From positions 124,001 through 188,000 of the forward strand of contig JADJPF010000022.1 in assembly GCA_016713405.1 (NCBI GenBank): 64,000 bases of DNA. Reading direction: 5' to 3'. This document shows, piece after piece, positions 39,109 to 48,804 of this stretch. Within the stretch, counting starts at the first letter, position 1; the number at the start of each line of letters is the position of its first letter. A program made the position numbers and the translations under genes. This stretch comes from Blastocatellia bacterium. GTDB lineage: Bacteria > Acidobacteriota > Blastocatellia > Chloracidobacteriales > JADJPF01. The notes beneath the pieces are model-generated. The model made no database searches, was not told the DNA's origin, and saw only the letters and a program-made list of their open reading frames with translations.

Positions 39109-39818
39109 TTACGAACGTAAACGTCCATCTTCTAAATGCAATACCCGTGAGCAAATAGCTGCTAGACGTTCATTATGGGTAACTATAACAGAAGTTAGTG
39201 AACATTCGCTGTGCATTTGTTTAAGTAACTGATGAATTTCCTCGCCTGTACGACTATCTAAATTTCCACTAGGTTCATCAGCCAAAAGCAACTTAGGTTT
39301 TGTTACTAATGCCCTTGCTAAAGCAACTCTAGCTGCTTCACCGCCAGATAGCTCGCCAGGGCGATGTTCTAGTCTAGTTCCCAAACCAACCTGTTTTAAT
39401 ATACTACTAGCAAGTTGAAAGCTTTCCTTTTGTGTCAGGCCCCAACTAAAAGCGGCATCATAGTATTTTCAACTGCTGAAAACTCCGGTAGTAAGTGATG
39501 AAACTGAAAGACAAAACCTATGTCTTTATTTCTCACTTTAGCCAAGTCTACATCAGAGAGTTTACAAATGTCAAACCCATCCATAAATACAGATCCTTCA
39601 GTTGGTTTATCTAAACCTCCTAGCAAATGTAGCAAGGTAGATTTACCTGTTCCAGAAGGGCCAACAATTGCAATCATTTCACCATACTTAATTTCTAGAG
39701 TTAAGTTCTCAAAGATAGCAACTTTATTTTTACCAAGTTGGTAAGTTTTGGCAAGTGCCTTAGTATAGAGTAAAACACTTTTTGAATCTTTTGAATTTTT
39801 TATTTGTTCAGCACTCAT
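39109..39818 (-). CDS. lolD: LolD-like ABC transporter ATPase, one frameshift
   Basis: ATPase of the LolCDE system that releases lipoproteins from the inner membrane. It is about 236 residues after correction. Walker A is GPSGTGKST, Q-loop FVFQFHHLLPEFSA matches the LolD family, signature ELSGGEAARVALARAL and Walker B LLLADEPSGNLD follow, then the switch His in VTHNERLA. The start is ATG at 39818. The frame is broken at the C run 39440-39443 on the plus strand. One more G joins MMPLLVG to GLTQKESFQLA. It lies 62 bp after the LolC/E permease. Confidence 0.88.
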
Positions 39819-39880
39819 CAAAAATTAAAATACCTAAATGTTAATTCTTAGTTAATACTTATTAAAAAGTGTTTTTGTTA

Positions 39881-41111
39881 TTATTCATAACGCAAACTTT
39901 CAACAGGTACTAACTGCGAAGCTTTCCAAGCAGGATAAATAGTTGCTAAAAAGCTTATTACAAGTGTAATTGTAGCAACTAGAATTACATCTAGCAAACG
40001 AGTATTAAAAAGGAAGATAAGAAATTGAGTAAATTTTTGGGTCAAGTTGGATTAATTGATATTGATTGGCAAAATGGCTAGCCAAAACACCTGCAATAAT
40101 ACCTACTGTCATACCTACAATGCCAATAATTAAACCTTGAAGGATAAAAATTATTAAAATACTTCGTCGAGTTGCTCCCATACTCATTAGAATAGCGATA
40201 TCTCGGTTTTTTTCTACTACCATCATTATTAAAGTAGTGATGATATTTAAGGCTGCAACTAATATAATCAAGCCAATTCCAACTAAAAAGCCTAGTCGTT
40301 GTAAATTTAGAGCAGCAAAAACAGGTTGATTAAGTTGTTGCCAATCTTTGGTTTTATAGCCTGGGCCAACACTAGCTAAAATTTGAGCAGCAATTTCTTT
40401 TACTTGATAAATATCTGTTAATTTTATTTGAATAACCTGGGTAGGTTGTTGGTTAGAAATCAGTTCTTTCATTGCATCTAGCGAGATATAGCCCCAATTG
40501 GAATCATATTCATAGAGACCTGACTTAAAAATTCCAACTATAGTAAAAACTTTTTGACGAGGAGCTAATCCGGCTGGTGTAAGCCGTCCTTCGGATGAAA
40601 TAATAGTAATAGTTTCACCTAGTTTTACACCTAAATCTGTTGCTAGTTCTGCGCCTAAAATAATGCCTTCTTCGCCGGTTTCATTAGATTTTAGGCCATC
40701 AATTGAGCCTTGTGTAATGGTTTGGAAAATTTCATTAGCTTCATTTTTAGCTGTTAGGTCTACAGCTTTAACAATCGCACCCCGTGAATCTATTGCGCCA
40801 TTTAAGTAAACTCCTGTATAAAGCGTAGCAGCAGCAGCCTTAACACCTGAAACTTCTACAACCTTACTAATTAGTTCATCTGGATTATTAAACGCGCTTT
40901 CATCTTCACGAAGCAAATTAAGGTGTGCAGTACCTCCAAGAATTTTATTTTGTAGGTCTTGTTCCATTCCACTTTGAAAAGATAAAACTATAACTAATGC
41001 CCAAACACCAACCATAATCCCTAGCATAGAAATTAATGTAATCACAGACAAAACGGCTTGACGACGTTTTGCCCGCAAGTAGCGTAAGGCAATAAAAAAC
41101 TCATAACGCAC
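39881..41111 (-). CDS. LolC/LolE-family lipoprotein-releasing permease, one frameshift
   Basis: Inner-membrane permease partner of LolD, about 409 residues after correction. The GTG at 41111 gives VRYEFFIALRYLRAKRRQ, the usual family N-terminus; a longer frame to 41147 uses a TTG. One N-terminal helix, a large periplasmic domain, and a cluster of C-terminal helices are visible. The frame fails at the A run 40007-40011 on the plus strand. With one base fewer it continues ISYLPFNTRLLDVILVATIT to ESLRYE. Whether it is LolC, LolE or a LolF-like fusion-type single permease is not clear, as only one permease gene is present. Confidence 0.85.
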
Positions 41112-41237
41112 TTTGGGTTTACCCTCTTTGCTTATTTTTACCTGCAACTAGATAAGCTTTCTCTGTTGGAACACAGGAAAAAGCAAAGTAGTTTACTTTA
41201 TTTTTTAATGCTTTTGGAAATTTGTTTTGAACAAATA

Positions 41238-41273
41238 AAAAATAGCAGCCAGAAATTTCTAGCTGCTATTTTT
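41238..41273 (-). terminator. Terminator of the ROK glucokinase gene
   Basis: A 12-bp perfect stem, AAAAATAGCAGC at 41238-41249 against GCTGCTATTTTT at 41262-41273, 35 bp past the stop. The inner loop AGAAATTTCT can pair further. Confidence 0.8.
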
Positions 41274-41307
41274 ATAAGTTTATTGAAAAACTCTTTTTGC
41301 TTTTAAC

Positions 41308-42213
41308 TTAATATCGCCATAGCGCGATACCGCCTAAAATGCCAGCTTCATTACTAACAGTTTTTACATTTGTAGGTAAGTCACCTTCTAGTTTCTTAGC
41401 ATTACCACCACCAATATAAAGCGCGCGGTAATTGATGATTCTTGCTAAAAGTTCAATAGCAGTTTTGACTCGTTTATTCCATTTCTTCTTGCCTGCTTTA
41501 TCTAATGCTATGCGGCCTAATTGTTCTTCATAGGTGCAATCTTTACGGAAAGGATGATGTGCTAGCTCTAAATTGGGAACTAAGCGACCATCAACAAAAA
41601 GTGCTGATCCAAGACCTGTGCCAAGTGTAAGGACTAATTCAACACCTCTACCTTCAATTGCTCCATAGCCTTGAACATCGGCATCATTAGCAACTCTAGC
41701 AGGTTTGCCTAATACTTGAGCTAAAGTTCCAGCCAAATCATAACCGCGCCAGTCTGGATCTAGATTAGGTGCTGTATAAACAACTCCATCATGAACAACA
41801 CCAGGAAAACCAACTGAAATACGGTCAAAACTTACTGGTTGAGCGTTAGCTAGTTCTATAATTACATCTACAATTGGTTGAGGTTTAGCAGGTTGTGGGG
41901 TATCACGTCGAGCGCGTTCTGTTAGCGGTACACCATTTTCATCAAGCACCATCATTTTAACGCCACTACCGCCAATATCTATTGATAATGTTCTTGGCCC
42001 AACTGGTGCAGCATCACTATTTTCAGAAACAGGGCCTTCAGCTACTACTTCAGCAATAACTTCTTCTGATGATGCTTCTGTAGGGCTATCAACAATAACG
42101 GCTGCTTCTACTACTGTTTCTGCTGACGGTTCAGTTTCAACAGTTTCAACTTCAGTTACATTAGTAACAACATCTGTAGATTTAGCGGATGATTTTTTGG
42201 TTCTTTTTTGCAT
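41308..42213 (-). CDS. ppgK: ROK-family glucokinase (polyphosphate glucokinase-like) with acidic N-terminal extension
   Basis: Phosphorylates glucose using polyphosphate or ATP. It is 301 residues. The kinase core begins at about residue 77 with LSIDIGGSGVKMMVLDENG. GFPGVVHDGVVYTAPNLDPDW and LTLGTGLGSALFVDGRL follow. The region LELAHHPFRKDCTYEEQLG is characteristic of PpgK-type enzymes. The first 75 residues are a Lys-rich start then Glu/Val/Ala/Thr-rich, without recognised fold. Its codons match the rest, so it looks like a genuine extension. Use of polyphosphate is inferred from family resemblance. Confidence 0.8.
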   Translation of the reverse strand: MQKRTKKSSAKSTDVVTNVTEVETVETEPSAETVVEAAVIVDSPTEASSEEVIAEVVAEGPVSENSDAAPVGPRTLSIDIGGSGVKMMVLDENGVPLTERARRDTPQPAKPQPIVDVIIELANAQPVSFDRISVGFPGVVHDGVVYTAPNLDPDWRGYDLAGTLAQVLGKPARVANDADVQGYGAIEGRGVELVLTLGTGLGSALFVDGRLVPNLELAHHPFRKDCTYEEQLGRIALDKAGKKKWNKRVKTAIELLARIINYRALYIGGGNAKKLEGDLPTNVKTVSNEAGILGGIALWRY

Positions 42214-42450
42214 ATTATTTTCTTTTCCTGCCTTTCTGCTAAATGCCTCTCGGCTTGTCTGACTTGGTTATAATGAAAATGGTAATTCAAAAATTTTAGG
42301 TGATAAAAAAGTTGTGAGTTTGAGTAGTTTTAGATAACTAGGCAAACAATTTTAATCCAAAAATTTTTTTAGTCTACCAAAATATATTTATTTCTCGGAA
42401 AATTCCCCTATTAAAAATCTAGCAGCAAAAACTACCAGACTCATGGCTTA

Positions 42451-42690
42451 TCAAAAAGTTTGAGGAGGTAAAATAACAGGTGTTTTTCCTGCTTTTAGGT
42501 GATCTTGTTTAGGCATTGCATAGAGTGTTAAACAACGCCTACAACGATAAAGCCCTTGTTTAGCAGGCAGTTGCTTTTTTAAGCTTTCTGGTGCTGTTAA
42601 ATATTCCTTCAAATGCCCTGCACAAGACTTACCTTTGTCATTTTTTATAATACAATTGGCAATTATTTTATCTAATTTAGTAATTTCCAT
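42451..42690 (-). CDS. Small Cys-motif protein of unknown function
   Basis: A 79-residue protein with CxxC at about residues 50-53 (YRCRRCLTLY) and two further cysteines at about 13 and 23, suggesting a zinc-ribbon fold. ATG at 42690 follows GAGG at a suitable distance. It lies 18 bp downstream of the restored thrC end on the same strand. No family is recognised. Confidence 0.55.
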   Translation of the reverse strand: MEITKLDKIIANCIIKNDKGKSCAGHLKEYLTAPESLKKQLPAKQGLYRCRRCLTLYAMPKQDHLKAGKTPVILPPQTF

Positions 42691-42708
42691 GCTCTTAACC
42701 TCTAAAAA

Positions 42709-44052
42709 CTATAAGCCTAAAACTTTTTTTATAGCTTCTTTTTCATTTGCAACCATTATTGGACGATTAGCAAAAGCTGCTGGGATTCTATTTTCTTAGT
42801 AAGTTACTTCTGTTTTAGTTTTTGAATATTTACAAAGCGAATCTAGATGATAATTAACCGTGTAATCAGGATCTTTAAGCAAGTTTCCAGTTAAAATTGC
42901 TACTACTCTTTCATATTTATCTATTACACCATCTTCAACTAGCTGGCGAATCCCTGCTAATGTCACGGCTGAAGCAGGTTCGCAGCCTATTCCATCACTT
43001 CCAATAACAGCTTTAGCATCAGCAATTTCCGTTTCAGAAACTTGATGACAGCCTCCGCCCTGGCACCAATCTAAAGCACGTAAAGCTTTTTTCCATGACA
43101 CTGGACGACCAATTTTAATTGCTGTAGCTAGAGTGTCAGCCTTTTCAACAGGAATTAATTTTTCTCGCTCGCCTTTTTGCCACATTTGCGCTAGTGGATT
43201 TGCTCCTTCAGCTTGAATAATGTGCATTTTTGGCATTTTATCAATTAGTCCTAATCTGTAAGGCTTCGGCAAAACCTTTACCAATAGCAGAACTATTACC
43301 TAAATTTCCACCTGGAATAACAATTCTATCTGGAACTTGCCAGCCGCATTGCTCTAAAAGTTCAAAAGCAATAGTTTTTTGTCCTTCTAAACGAAAAGGA
43401 TTAACAGAATTAAGTAAATAAAGGTCACTTTCCTGACTAAGTTCTAAAACTAACTGCATTGCTGCGTCAAAATCGCCATCAATTTGTAGTGTTTTAGCTC
43501 CATAATCCAAGCTTTGAGAAAGTTTTCCAAAAGCAATTTGTCCGCTAGGAATAAAAACGGCTGCTAGCATCCCTGCTCTTGCTGCATAAGCGGCCATTGA
43601 CGCAGAAGTATTGCCTGTACTAGCACAGGCAACAGCCTTTGCACCCAAAGCATGAGCTTGTGCAACGCCTGTAGTCATCCCGTTATCCTTAAACGAGCCA
43701 GTAGGATTTAAGCCTTGATGCTTAAATATTAGACTGTGTAAATTTGCATATTTAGCACTTTTTGGGGCAGTGTAAAGCGGCGTATTGCCCTCAAATAAAG
43801 TAACTATATGGCGTTGGTCGGCTAAAAATGGAATTAGTTCACGAAATCGCCAAACCCCGCTTTGATCCATTGGTATTAAAGAAGAACGACGAGCGCGAAA
43901 AAAAGCTCTTTTAAGCTGTGAGGATCATCTAGCCCTGTAAAATCATAATTAGCGTCTAATAAATCGCCACAATGCTGACAATGATAGATTTTGCTAGTAA
44001 TTGGGAATTTTTCCCGACAATTTTCACTTATACACTGTAAATAAGCTGTCAT
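42709..44052 (-). CDS. thrC: Threonine synthase, disrupted by two indels and an in-frame stop
   Basis: Converts O-phosphohomoserine to threonine with PLP. The full gene would be about 447 codons. The N-terminus has a Zn-knuckle-like pair, CISENC and CQHCGD. The PLP lysine lies in NPTGSFKDNGMT, and STGNTSASMAAYAARAG follows. The A run at 43898-43904 breaks the frame after LKELF (one more base gives RARRSSLIPMDQSG). A second shift lies at 43252-43256, between FAEALQ and LGLIDKMPK. An in-frame TAA at 42796-42798 precedes a continuing coding stretch ending ANRPIMVANEKEA at TAG 42709, matching the family's normal C-terminus. This is either a pseudogene or several sequence errors. Confidence 0.85.
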
Positions 44053-44145
44053 GAGTTTATCTTTCTTTAGAGGCAAATTTTTTTGAGCTATCTTATCAGA
44101 AATTTTCTGTTTTAATCAAAATCCTTCAACTGTTTAGGAGTTTCT

Positions 44146-46866
44146 ATGGTTCGCCAGTTATTAATTTATCAAGCTATAAAGCTAGTTGTCCTAACATTAA
44201 TATTAAGTTCATTTAGCTATTATTTAACTAACAATTATAAAAACATAACTAATAACATTTCTGCTAAAACTTCCTTAAAAGCCCCATTACCAATAAGTTT
44301 TGAAGAAAATTTAGGTCAAGCAGATAAGGAAGTGAAATTTATCTCTCATGGCAAGGACTACAACCTTTTGCTAACAAGCAGCAAAGCTATTTTACTAACA
44401 AATGCTAAAGAATTTGAGAGCCTAGAACTAGAATTTCTTGGAGCAAATAGCAATACTCAACTTATTGGAAAAAATAAACTAACCACTAAAACCAATTATT
44501 TATTAGGAGATAATGAAAATAATTGGCAAAAGTCTGTTAATAATTATAAAGAAGTCGTTTATAAAGAACTCTATCCAGGGATTGACTTAGTATTTTATGG
44601 GAAAGAAAAAAACTTAGAGTATGACTTAGTAGTTGCTCCAAAAGTTGACCCTGGTTTAGTAAAACTCCGCTTTCAAGAGCTTAATAACTCTCACCAAACA
44701 TCTATTGAAATAGATAAACAAGGTGATTTACTAATTGAAACAAAAAGCGGCTTAGTCCGTCAGCATAAGCCTTTTATTTACCAAGAAATAGAAGGCCGTC
44801 AAATCGCTATTAATGGTAGTTATAAAAAACATAATGACAACACAATTGGATTTTCACTAGCAGAATATAACCAGGATTTTCCATTAGTTATTGACCCAGA
44901 AATTTCATTTTCTACTTACTTGGGCGGACAGCTAACCGACCAAGCCAGCGCGATTGCTGTTGATAGAGAAGGAAATAGCTATATTGTTGGAACAACTAGT
45001 TCAAATAACTTTCCTTTAGTAAAACCTCTACAAGCTAGTCCTGGTGGAGGCCCGCTAGATATTTTTATTGCTAAACTAAGTGCTGATGGTAGTAGCTTAG
45101 TTTATACTACTTATCTAGGTGGTAGCAGTATTGATCAAGCTTTTGATATTGCAGTAGATTCATCTAATAATATTTATATAACTGGTCTAACAATTTCCTC
45201 TAATTTTCCAACCAAATCAGCATTACAAGCCCAAAAAGGCGGCGGAGTTTTTGACGCATTTGTTACTAAAATAAATGCTTCTGGTAGTGAGTTAGTTTAT
45301 TCAACTTATCTAGGTGGCAATGATGATGACCAAGGATTTTCCTTGGCAGTTAATCAACAAGGCAATGTTTTTGTTACTGGTAGCACTGCTTCGCGCAACT
45401 TCCCAGGAGTTACAGAAGGTGTCTTAAATGGCATTACAGATGGCTTTGTCACTGAGCTAAACCGACAAGGAACAGCCGTTATTTATTCTCGTTTCCTAGG
45501 TGGTAATGATGAAGACGAAGCCTCAAGTATTGCTATTGACTCTCAAGATAATGCTTATATTACTGGAGACACATTTTCCCCTAATTTTCCGGTTAAAGAC
45601 GGTGTGCAAGCTAATTTAGCTGGCGGACAAGATGCTTTTATTAGCAAATTAAACCCATCTGGTGATGTTATTTATTCTAGTTATTTAGGAGGAACTGGAA
45701 ATGATTCTGCTATTGATATTGCTGTTGATTTAGATGGAAATGCTTATATTACTGGCTCAACAGCATCAAGTAATTTTCCTATTAAAGATGCTTTACAAAT
45801 AGCAAATGCTGGAGGTGGAGACGCATTTATTACTAAAATAACTGCAAATGGTAAGGAATTGATCTTTTCAACTTATTTAGGTGGAACACTTACAGATAAT
45901 GCTAGTTCTATTGCTCTTGATCCATCAGGAAACATTTATGTTAGCGGAACTACTTTTTCAACTAACTTTCCTATGCTAAGACCTGTTCAAGATAAAAATA
46001 AAGGTAATAATGATGTTTTTCTAACTAAAATAAATTCTGTTGGTAATAACTTACTTTATTCTACTTACTTAGGTGGAGCAGGACAAGATGATAGCCTTGG
46101 AATTACAGTTGACACTTTAGGCACAACTTATTTAGCAGGAACATCTATTTCTACAGATTTTCCTGTTGTTAACGCTTTGCAATCAGTATCAGCAGGAACA
46201 GCAGACGCATTTATTGCAAAAATTCTTGAGCCACTTGGCCCACCAGTCCCAGATTTTTCTTTAAGTGTTACTCCTAGTACACAAAATATTTTTGCTGGTA
46301 GTGCAACTAGTTTTACTGTTAACTCTAGGTCAATAAATGACTTTAACCGTCCTATTAATTTATCTGTCAACTTAACACCATCTGCCAGTAATTTAACTAG
46401 TAGTTTTGCGGAAACCACAATAATTGCTGGTCAAAGTACAACTTTAACAATTAATACTGATGCTAACACTCCTGCTAGTAATTTCGTTATTACCATTACT
46501 GGAAGATCAGACGACCTTGTTCGCACAACTAGAGTTATGTTGATGGTTCAAATGCCTGCTCCAAACCCAGATTTTTCTATTAGTGTTAACCCTTCTCAAA
46601 TTGATGTAAATCGTAGACAAACTACAACAGTCAATATTAATGTAAACCGAACAGGTAATTTTGCTGGAAACGTTACAATAACAACATCTAATAACATTCG
46701 TAAAATTTTGTTAACTCCGACTATGCAAAGCACTTCTGGGGCAAGCGTTAGTTTTAGCTTTAAGGTTAAACGCCGCGCTCCGCGAGGCACTCAACAAATA
46801 ACTTTTGTTGGTAGGGATGATAATGGTCGGACTAGAATGGCAACTCTAATGCTAAATATTAGATAG
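44146..46866 (+). CDS. Secreted SBBP-repeat beta-propeller protein
   Basis: A 906-residue exported protein. A hydrophobic N-terminus (about 5-27) is followed by a domain beginning ISFEENLGQADKEVKF, which is typical of the N-terminal region in SBBP proteins. About seven SBBP repeats follow, each of about 58 residues with phrases such as YITGSTASSNFP, DAFITKI and YSTYLGG. The last 220 residues hold two Ig-like domains (FSLSVTPSTQNI and FSISVNPSQIDV). ATG at 44146 follows TAGGAG. Such proteins are frequent in Acidobacteriota and their role is unknown, possibly adhesion or binding. Confidence 0.85.
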   Translation: MVRQLLIYQAIKLVVLTLILSSFSYYLTNNYKNITNNISAKTSLKAPLPISFEENLGQADKEVKFISHGKDYNLLLTSSKAILLTNAKEFESLELEFLGANSNTQLIGKNKLTTKTNYLLGDNENNWQKSVNNYKEVVYKELYPGIDLVFYGKEKNLEYDLVVAPKVDPGLVKLRFQELNNSHQTSIEIDKQGDLLIETKSGLVRQHKPFIYQEIEGRQIAINGSYKKHNDNTIGFSLAEYNQDFPLVIDPEISFSTYLGGQLTDQASAIAVDREGNSYIVGTTSSNNFPLVKPLQASPGGGPLDIFIAKLSADGSSLVYTTYLGGSSIDQAFDIAVDSSNNIYITGLTISSNFPTKSALQAQKGGGVFDAFVTKINASGSELVYSTYLGGNDDDQGFSLAVNQQGNVFVTGSTASRNFPGVTEGVLNGITDGFVTELNRQGTAVIYSRFLGGNDEDEASSIAIDSQDNAYITGDTFSPNFPVKDGVQANLAGGQDAFISKLNPSGDVIYSSYLGGTGNDSAIDIAVDLDGNAYITGSTASSNFPIKDALQIANAGGGDAFITKITANGKELIFSTYLGGTLTDNASSIALDPSGNIYVSGTTFSTNFPMLRPVQDKNKGNNDVFLTKINSVGNNLLYSTYLGGAGQDDSLGITVDTLGTTYLAGTSISTDFPVVNALQSVSAGTADAFIAKILEPLGPPVPDFSLSVTPSTQNIFAGSATSFTVNSRSINDFNRPINLSVNLTPSASNLTSSFAETTIIAGQSTTLTINTDANTPASNFVITITGRSDDLVRTTRVMLMVQMPAPNPDFSISVNPSQIDVNRRQTTTVNINVNRTGNFAGNVTITTSNNIRKILLTPTMQSTSGASVSFSFKVKRRAPRGTQQITFVGRDDNGRTRMATLMLNIR

Positions 46867-46964
46867 ATTTTAGGTATTTTAGCCTTACCTGTCTTAGTTT
46901 GGCTTGAGAGGTGGAAAAAACCTTAATGTTAAAGCTATACTAAGTCGGGTAAGGAGTAACATAG

Positions 46965-47972
46965 ATGTCAGAAGTTAAACAATCCATTTGTTCAGTCTCT
47001 CATATTACTCACGACTGTTATAACTTAGAGCAAACTAATTGTAATAACTCTACTAAACATACTCATTCTGACGATCATTCACATCATAGCCATTTAGGAC
47101 ATCATCACGGCTTAGATCTTGAAAAAGTTAACCTAAAACTTAAAATTTCTACTTTTGTTACTGTGTTATTTGTAGTAATTCAAGTAGCAGCAGGGCTTTA
47201 TACTAATAGTATTGCGCTAGTGTCTGATGCTATTCATAATTTTACTGACGCATTATCTTTGATTATTGCATTATTTTCTATTTGGTTACAAAAACGCCCT
47301 GTTAGCTTGTCAAAAACCTATGGCTACAATCGGGCAGGTATTTTAGCTGCCTTTATTAATTCTTCTAGCTTAATGGTAATAGTTGCATTTCTTTGTTATG
47401 AATCTGTAGAACGCTTGTTTAACCCTCGTCAAGTAGAAACACATACAATGTTTTGGGTAGCAATTGTTGGACTAATTATAAATATTGGTATTGGTTTAGC
47501 TCTACATAAAGATAGCCAGCACGATATTACAATCCGTAGTGCCTATATTCATATGTTAGGAGATGCTGCAAGTACAGTTGGGATTATTATTGGTAGTATT
47601 GCTATTTATTACACTGGTTATATGGTTATTGACCCAATTATTAGTCTTGGGATAAGTGCTTTAATTTTATGGACTTCCTGGGATATTTTACAAGAAACTG
47701 TTCATTTATTATTAGAAGGAACACCAAAAGGAATAAGTGTAGATAATGTTAGCAAAGCAATTGAAACTGTTCCAGGTGTTCAAGCTGTTCATCATATTCA
47801 TATTTGGGCTATTGCATCACAAGTAACCGCGCTTAGTTGTCATATTCGAGTTAATGATATGAATTTAAGCAATTGTCAAGATTTATTACTAAAAATAAAT
47901 ACTATATTAAAAGATAATTTTCAGATAAATCATACTACTTTGCAGTTTGAAACAACTTCAGATAAAAATTAA
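46965..47972 (+). CDS. CDF-family divalent metal cation efflux protein (CzcD/ZitB-like)
   Basis: Exports Zn2+ or similar ions from the cytoplasm in exchange for protons. It is 335 residues. A His-rich stretch HTHSDDHSHHSHLGHHHG at about 31-50 likely binds metal. Six hydrophobic helices follow. The HxxxD/DxxxD pairs of the transport site are in SDAIHNFTDA and HMLGDAAS. A C-terminal cytoplasmic ferredoxin-like domain covers the last 90 residues. ATG at 46965 follows AAGGAG at 7 nt. The following gene is 14 bp away. Confidence 0.9.
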   Translation: MSEVKQSICSVSHITHDCYNLEQTNCNNSTKHTHSDDHSHHSHLGHHHGLDLEKVNLKLKISTFVTVLFVVIQVAAGLYTNSIALVSDAIHNFTDALSLIIALFSIWLQKRPVSLSKTYGYNRAGILAAFINSSSLMVIVAFLCYESVERLFNPRQVETHTMFWVAIVGLIINIGIGLALHKDSQHDITIRSAYIHMLGDAASTVGIIIGSIAIYYTGYMVIDPIISLGISALILWTSWDILQETVHLLLEGTPKGISVDNVSKAIETVPGVQAVHHIHIWAIASQVTALSCHIRVNDMNLSNCQDLLLKINTILKDNFQINHTTLQFETTSDKN

Positions 47973-47986
47973 AAAAGATTAAAAAT

Positions 47987-48673
47987 ATGGTGACAAAAAT
48001 AACTTTAGTTAGACATGCTCAATCTACAGGTAATGCTAAAGAATGTTTTACAGGACAAACTGATGTAGATTTATCAGAACTAGGTCATAAGCAAGCAGAA
48101 CTAACAGCACAAGCTTTGGCTGATGAACAATTTACGGCTATTTATTCTAGCGACTTAAAACGAGCTTATTTAACAGCTAAATTTATAGCTAAATTTCATA
48201 AGTTAGATATAACAACTACACCAGATTTAAGAGAAATAAATTTAGGTATTTTTCAAGGTAAAAGTTTTATAGAAGTAGAAAAAGAATACCCTGAAGAGTT
48301 TACAGCTATTTCCCGTCGGGACTTAAATGTAGTAATCCCAAATGGTGAATCTCATGGAATGCTGCGAGATCGAGTAATTAAAGCTTTTAATAAAATAATT
48401 TCTAATCATATTGGAGGAAATATTTTATTAGTTGTACATGGGGGAGTTATTTTTCATATTAATCATTATATTTTAGGGATTGCACCAACAGAAACTTTTC
48501 GTCTTTCCTATAAAATCTCTAATTGTTCTATAAGTTGTTATGAAATGATAGAAAAAGAGCGTTGGAGATTAGTATCTTTTAATGAAACAGCACACTTAAA
48601 TGAGTTAAAACAAGCTAGAAGTGTTAATTCTCAATTTTTAACCACTAGCGAAAAAATTTTTGGTTGTAGTTAA
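47987..48673 (+). CDS. Histidine phosphatase (phosphoglycerate-mutase-like) family protein
   Basis: A 228-residue branch-1 histidine phosphatase. The phosphohistidine motif is LVRHAQST at 8-15, with the nucleophile His10. The second His lies in LLVVHGGVIFHI. FTGQTDVDLSELGHKQA matches CobC/phosphoglycerate-mutase-like enzymes. The substrate is uncertain and could be a small phosphoester such as alpha-ribazole phosphate or phosphoglycerate. It probably shares an operon with the metal exporter. Confidence 0.85.
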   Translation: MVTKITLVRHAQSTGNAKECFTGQTDVDLSELGHKQAELTAQALADEQFTAIYSSDLKRAYLTAKFIAKFHKLDITTTPDLREINLGIFQGKSFIEVEKEYPEEFTAISRRDLNVVIPNGESHGMLRDRVIKAFNKIISNHIGGNILLVVHGGVIFHINHYILGIAPTETFRLSYKISNCSISCYEMIEKERWRLVSFNETAHLNELKQARSVNSQFLTTSEKIFGCS

Positions 48674-48804
48674 ATAAATAGTTGCCAAAGACCTATCTTG
48701 ATAGATTGCATTTTTGCAAAGCAAAGCCTTATTATTGGCTTTTAAAACCAGCATTTATTCTTAGTCACATCTTAAAGTAAGTAATTTTACAAGGAGATTT
48801 TTTA

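Noticed and set aside
44077..44145. Riboswitch or T-box between thrC and the SBBP gene
   Set aside because: Only 70 bp and no recognisable structure.
46128..46790. Minus-strand frames over the SBBP gene
   Set aside because: Shadows of the plus-strand coding sequence.
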